From: Erysipelothrix sp. UBA3383
GTDB taxonomy: Bacteria > Bacillota_I > Bacilli_A > Erysipelotrichales > Erysipelotrichaceae
Length of the DNA stretch: 8,274 nt
Direction of reading: 5' to 3'
Assembly (NCBI GenBank): GCA_002358955.1
Contig: DEPV01000130.1
Location: 1 to 8,274, forward strand
This document shows, piece after piece, positions 5,281 to 8,274 of this stretch. The stretch's first letter is position 1; the number at the start of each line of letters is the position of its first letter. The position numbers and the translations under genes are program-made. The notes below the pieces were generated by a model. The model saw only the letters and a list, made by a program, of their open reading frames with translations. It made no database searches and had not been told where the DNA came from.

Positions 5281-7545
5281 TTTGATGCTTTCATAAGAAT
5301 AATTAACGTTGTATCCAACTTCTCGGGTTTCATTTGTAAATCCTTTATACTCACCCGTTAAGTAAAACTCTTGAGTATGACTTTCTGCAGTATTTACACC
5401 ATCATGCCAAAATGGTTTGAGACTGAACTGACGATCTTCCTTATTTGAACCCGTATATTTTGATAAAGGTAAAGACTCACCAGTTTCACGATTAGTAAGC
5501 TTGAGTACCAGCCATCCGTCGGTAACTTGTTTTAACAGTTTACTATTCGAAGCAATAGTTGCTTGTTTTGCTCTTGGTATTTGATGTAACTTAGAGTTCG
5601 GTAATTCATCCACCAGTTCAATACTTGGTGCACTACCCACCATTTCTTCTATGTCTTCGATGCTGACTAAAGTATCAGTGTTGCCATGATTAATAAAAGA
5701 AATCGAAGAAGCTTTATCCTGATTTGAAAATGCACCTTCACCAGGTAATGTAAACGTGGTGTCGATTTCATCATAAATCACTTCAATATTCTCATAGGCC
5801 TCTACTACTACAACTTTCTCAATCCATTTATTATCAAAATCAAATCCTGCAATTGGAGGAGTATCACTGAAGCGTATGTATAAGTAGTAAGTTCCAGCTG
5901 GGATGTGATTGTTAATAAAAACATCTTCAATGCCTAAATTCATTTCTTTTGCGATGATGATTGCTTCATCATCGACCATTATTATATTATTTTGCGATGC
6001 TTCGGAGTTAAGATCACCGTCAATGACAAGTGATTGTTTTGATATTTTATAATCAATTTTATTTAATTTATCACCAATTACTGGAATATCCAGTTCAGTT
6101 TCTAAATCACTGACACCTGGTCCAACCTCAACTTCAGTATTACTATCTCCAATAATAGGAACCTTGGTATAGATTGCTGAATCAAAGGTTGCTTTTATTT
6201 CCGGTTTTACTTGTGCAATACTATTAATCGATTCAAAGACTCCCGATTCACCATAATCAATACTATCAGTCTGTATACCATTTTCAGTTTTACTAATTCC
6301 ATAGTAATATTGTTCAGAAGTGTCAGATTGAGTTATGGTCCATTTATTTTTACCACTTAATGGAGTCTTAGACTCATCTTGGTGCGATAATAAAATATAA
6401 TCAGGATTGTCTACTGTAAAATCTATGGACGAAGAATCGATCTTTCCTCCACCAACTTGAATCTCAAATTTTGCATCTCTAGCCAGTGTTACATCTCCAA
6501 TTCTTAAATAAGCAATAGTTCCGGTATAAGCAGAAACAAATTTGAAATTGGCATTTTCTTCCAATATGATTGGTGTAGTACTATCTGCAAAGTCCCTTCT
6601 GTTAGTCTCTACATAAAGTGTCGCATCCTTATTGACTCTGATGGAATTCACATTTTTAAAGTTTGAATACTCATTCCCTTTTCCATAATTCATAATGGTT
6701 GTAGTTCCATCTTCAACTACAACACTTTCAAATCGTTCTACAAATTCACCACCAAGTGCATCTGCATATTGATTAAAGTGATTATCTCCTCTAAGTATTA
6801 ACTTAGCATCCGCTTTATTAGCGTAGAAGGGTTGTGAACCATAATCGCTATCGTAATTGAAATCTTCTAGGATGAGTGTAACATTAGTATTTACGATACT
6901 GATAAACCCATACCAATTACTGTTTTTTCCATATTCTTCAGAACCATGGGATAAATTCTTGACCACAACTGTAATATCATTATTTCCAGTTCGAATGACC
7001 ATTCTATCGGTCTTAAAATCACGGTACATAGTTTTTCCATTACCATCAATGACAAGATTACTTTTGATATCAATATATTCTTTTTCTAAGCCAATATCGT
7101 CTATGAATTTAATGTGTAAATTATCTTCTTTGTTACTTGTGCTATTAAATGCATCTTTTAAGTCTTTAAAATTGGAAACTAGATATGGAAACTCTTCAGT
7201 CCCTTCACCTTCCAACAACAAATTAACATCAGGATTGTTATCAGTTTCTTCCTTTTCTAGAACAGTATTATTCTCATCCATATCAGGTTCTTCAACCGAG
7301 TCATCATCAACAGGATTTTGGTTCTCATCTTCTAATGGTTCTGTTGGATTATGATCTCCCGCCTTATCATCCATTGAATTTTCTTCGACATTATCATTGT
7401 CAGTCTTAATCCCTTCAGTTTGTTCAATATCATTTTCCGCTACTAAGTAATTAGATTCAGAAAAAGCGGTACTGTAGTTTGTAAAAGATAAGATCAAAGT
7501 GCAAACTAAGGTCCATAATAGTATTTTCTTATAATCATGCTTCAT
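5278..7545 (-). CDS. Exported pectate-lyase-like beta-helix adhesin
   Basis: A 755-residue exported protein, probably an adhesin rather than an enzyme. A signal peptide spans 1 to about 29 (MKHDYKK, then a hydrophobic core ending near TAFS). Residues 30-108 are a low-complexity Asp/Glu/Asn linker. From 113, GEGTEEFPYLVSNFKDLKDAF opens a right-handed beta-helix region running to about 400, with repeated short strands such as SNLVIDGNGKTMY, NVTLILEDFNY and DAKLILRGDNHF, as in pectate-lyase-like adhesive domains. Residues 415-590 hold beta-rich segments with two near-identical VPIIGD/IPVIGD motifs (462-467 and 487-492). A final domain, about 595-755, resembles the 190-residue protein of the same operon. 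I see no LPXTG, C-terminal membrane segment, SLH, WxL or GW repeats, so retention may depend on its small neighbours. The ATG at 7545 follows GGGGGAAT. It is the first gene of the operon. Exact family and ligand are unknown. Confidence 0.85.
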   Translation of the reverse strand: MKHDYKKILLWTLVCTLILSFTNYSTAFSESNYLVAENDIEQTEGIKTDNDNVEENSMDDKAGDHNPTEPLEDENQNPVDDDSVEEPDMDENNTVLEKEETDNNPDVNLLLEGEGTEEFPYLVSNFKDLKDAFNSTSNKEDNLHIKFIDDIGLEKEYIDIKSNLVIDGNGKTMYRDFKTDRMVIRTGNNDITVVVKNLSHGSEEYGKNSNWYGFISIVNTNVTLILEDFNYDSDYGSQPFYANKADAKLILRGDNHFNQYADALGGEFVERFESVVVEDGTTTIMNYGKGNEYSNFKNVNSIRVNKDATLYVETNRRDFADSTTPIILEENANFKFVSAYTGTIAYLRIGDVTLARDAKFEIQVGGGKIDSSSIDFTVDNPDYILLSHQDESKTPLSGKNKWTITQSDTSEQYYYGISKTENGIQTDSIDYGESGVFESINSIAQVKPEIKATFDSAIYTKVPIIGDSNTEVEVGPGVSDLETELDIPVIGDKLNKIDYKISKQSLVIDGDLNSEASQNNIIMVDDEAIIIAKEMNLGIEDVFINNHIPAGTYYLYIRFSDTPPIAGFDFDNKWIEKVVVVEAYENIEVIYDEIDTTFTLPGEGAFSNQDKASSISFINHGNTDTLVSIEDIEEMVGSAPSIELVDELPNSKLHQIPRAKQATIASNSKLLKQVTDGWLVLKLTNRETGESLPLSKYTGSNKEDRQFSLKPFWHDGVNTAESHTQEFYLTGEYKGFTNETREVGYNVNYSYESIK

Positions 7546-7587
7546 AAAGATTCCCCCATCGTTATTGTCATAATTTTATAGTTTAGT

Positions 7588-7607
7588 TTCTTGAGTACAT
7601 TCAAGAA
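7588..7607. repeat. Inverted repeat in the leader of the surface operon
   Basis: TTCTTGA (7588-7594) and TCAAGAA (7601-7607) are perfect 7-bp arms around a 6-bp spacer. If transcription starts near 7614, the repeat lies at the very 5' end of the mRNA, where it could be a stabilising hairpin or, as DNA, an operator overlapping the start region. Confidence 0.5.
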
Positions 7608-7620
7608 TTTAATGTTTAGG

Positions 7621-7648
7621 ATTATATAGTTCTAATTTTGTCTATCAC
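7621..7648 (-). promoter_or_regulatory. Candidate promoter of the three-gene surface operon
   Basis: Read leftward, GTGATA (7648-7643) is followed after 16 bp by a perfect TATAAT (7626-7621). The predicted start is near 7614, giving a leader of about 69 nt. The -35 matches TTGACA at four of six positions. This is the only consensus -10 seen on this strand in the gap. Confidence 0.5.
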
Positions 7649-7745
7649 TATATTTAGATATCCCTTAATTTGCAGTATAGCAACAGAAATATCCTATCTC
7701 AAGTGATATAGGGGTGTTCAAGAATCATGTTTTAACACCTAAAAT

Positions 7746-7878
7746 AAATGCATGAGTTATTGATTTGTATCTAACGAGAACTTGAGAAAGTAAGGTACGA
7801 AAGTAAAAAAAATACCACTTAGTCAAAAATGGTATTTATGAAAAAAACGATAAGAGTTGAAAATAAATTCATGCATTT
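7746..7878. repeat. 10-bp inverted repeats flanking a 133-bp segment
   Basis: AAATGCATGA at 7746-7755 recurs in inverted orientation at 7869-7878 (TCATGCATTT). The enclosed segment contains the leftward terminator. The arms are short and no target-site duplication is visible, so chance or a regulatory origin is as likely as a small mobile remnant. Confidence 0.3.
7805..7837 (-). terminator. Leftward rho-independent terminator in the intergenic gap
   Basis: On the minus strand AAATACCA (7837-7830) pairs with TGGTATTT (7817-7810) across a 12-nt loop and runs into eight consecutive U residues (7812-7805). It lies about 85 bp beyond the first terminator of the AraC-type gene, so it is either a back-up for that transcript or the end of an unseen short RNA. 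Confidence 0.65.
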
Positions 7879-7920
7879 TCTGAGCTAAAATCCCTAGAAA
7901 CGTTGAGGATTTCTGAGATT

Positions 7921-7950
7921 AAAAAAGCCATTGCAAATGCAATGACTTTC
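7921..7950 (-). terminator. Terminator of the AraC-type regulator gene
   Basis: Leftward transcription makes AAAGTCATTGC (7949-7939), loop ATTT, GCAATGGCTTT and then a run of six U (7926-7921). The stem has one mismatch. It starts about 10 bp after the stop codon of the regulator. Confidence 0.78.
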
Positions 7951-7959
7951 TAAGATATA

Positions 7960-8274
7960 TTATTGAAATTGATTTGGCATACCACTTTCAAGGTATCGAT
8001 CACGATATTCTTTAGGTGATAAACCACATTCTTTTTTGAAGTTTTTATAGAAATAACCTGAACTTGTATATCCTACAAGACTGGCAATTTCATTAATGTT
8101 ATGACTGGATTGTAAGAGTAGTTTTTGTGCTTCCTGAATGCGGTAGTGATTTAAGAATTGTGAGAAACTCTTACCGGTTTCTTTCTTAAAGATTTGACCT
8201 AAGTACATCGCATTCAAATGCAGTTCTTCTGCAATACCACCAATGGTAATATCATCAACATACTGTGAGTAAAC
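7960..8274 (-). CDS. AraC-family DNA-binding domain, C-terminal end of a probable YesN-type response regulator (partial)
   Basis: The last 104 residues of a regulator whose start lies beyond the right edge; the frame is open through 8274. They make a complete AraC-type domain with two helix-turn-helix units: ITIGGIAEELHLNAMYLGQIFKKETGKSF, then the linker helix FLNHYRIQEAQKLLLQSS, then INEIASLVGYTSSGYFYKNFKKECGLSPKEYRDRY. The LNxxYLGQIFKKETG form is typical of YesN-like response regulators, which carry an N-terminal receiver domain and pair with a membrane sensor kinase. The receiver is not visible, so a plain AraC regulator is possible. A TTG at 8217 is internal, not the start. The gene is co-directional with and upstream of the surface operon, but two terminators separate them; control of that operon is possible and unproven. 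Confidence 0.9.
   Translation of the reverse strand, partial: VYSQYVDDITIGGIAEELHLNAMYLGQIFKKETGKSFSQFLNHYRIQEAQKLLLQSSHNINEIASLVGYTSSGYFYKNFKKECGLSPKEYRDRYLESGMPNQFQ

Larger units (their letters stand above)
7546..7959. other. Non-coding region between the AraC-type gene and the surface operon
   Basis: This AT-rich stretch of 414 bp has no supportable gene on either strand. It holds, from left to right, the leader and likely promoter of the surface operon (7546-7648), an imperfect hairpin GGTGTT/AACACC (7713-7739), a direct repeat GAAAGTAA (7786-7793 and 7799-7806), a leftward terminator (7805-7837), an 84-bp stretch with no recognised signal, and the AraC-side terminator (7921-7950). Confidence 0.7.

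Noticed and set aside
6857..7354. 165-codon plus-strand frame opposite the beta-helix gene
   Set aside because: Its Ser/Leu/Phe-rich composition is the mirror of an Asp/Glu-rich coding strand; the minus-strand gene has a signal peptide, domain pattern and ribosome site.
5278..7545. Active pectate lyase
   Set aside because: The resemblance is only to the beta-helix fold; I see no recognisable catalytic or calcium-binding motif, and the acidic linker and extra C-terminal domain fit a surface adhesin.
7838..7888. 16-codon plus-strand frame MKKTIRVENKFMHFLS
   Set aside because: No Shine-Dalgarno or promoter; it overlaps the arm of a minus-strand terminator and is short enough to be chance.
7546..7959. 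Riboswitch, T-box or CRISPR array in the gap
   Set aside because: No T-box sequence, riboswitch core or regularly spaced repeats were found; the structures seen are simple hairpins.
7960..8217. Complete small AraC-type protein starting at TTG 8217
   Set aside because: The frame continues upstream without a stop to the window edge and encodes the first helices of the same domain (VDDITIGGIAEELHL), so the TTG is an internal Leu codon and the gene is truncated by the window.

Overview
The window is low-GC DNA with short intergenic gaps, Shine-Dalgarno sites and U-run terminators. It suggests a host-associated Bacillota (Firmicutes) bacterium, perhaps Erysipelotrichia or a lactic-acid/streptococcal relative; the sequence alone does not fix the genus. 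It holds two unrelated modules that converge on a shared bidirectional terminator near 3985-4033, plus the tail of a third transcription unit at the right edge.

Left half (1-3980), mannoside catabolism. The 5' half of a GH125 exo-alpha-1,6-mannosidase gene runs leftward off the window. Divergent from it are a GntR-LacI chimeric repressor gene and a GH92 alpha-1,2-type mannosidase gene, which share one base (TAATG). No enzyme has a signal peptide, so the module probably trims imported high-mannose oligosaccharides in the cytoplasm. The 172-bp divergent promoter region carries two identical 13-bp near-palindromes (TTGATATACCAAG), one in the GH125 leader and one at the predicted start point of the repressor transcript. 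It also has two back-to-back extended -10 boxes. This is a plausible circuit in which a mannoside inducer releases the repressor from both sides.

Right half (4079-7545), a leftward three-gene surface-protein operon. In order of transcription it encodes (i) a 755-residue exported protein with an acidic linker, a pectate-lyase-like beta-helix and a C-terminal beta domain; (ii) a 187-residue protein with a single membrane anchor and an extracellular beta domain; and (iii) a 190-residue secreted protein. The C-terminal domain of (i) and most of (iii) look homologous by eye, and none carries a standard sortase or wall-binding signal. All three genes use a similar G-rich ribosome site (GGGGAAT). 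The gap before gene (iii) contains two small hairpins. This operon is the best candidate for an undescribed system, perhaps a surface fibre or adhesin assembly; that role is inference.

Region 7546-7959 is non-coding and holds the probable operon promoter, a leader inverted repeat and two leftward terminators. At 7960-8274 lies the C-terminal AraC-type DNA-binding domain of a regulator that resembles YesN-class response regulators and begins outside the window.
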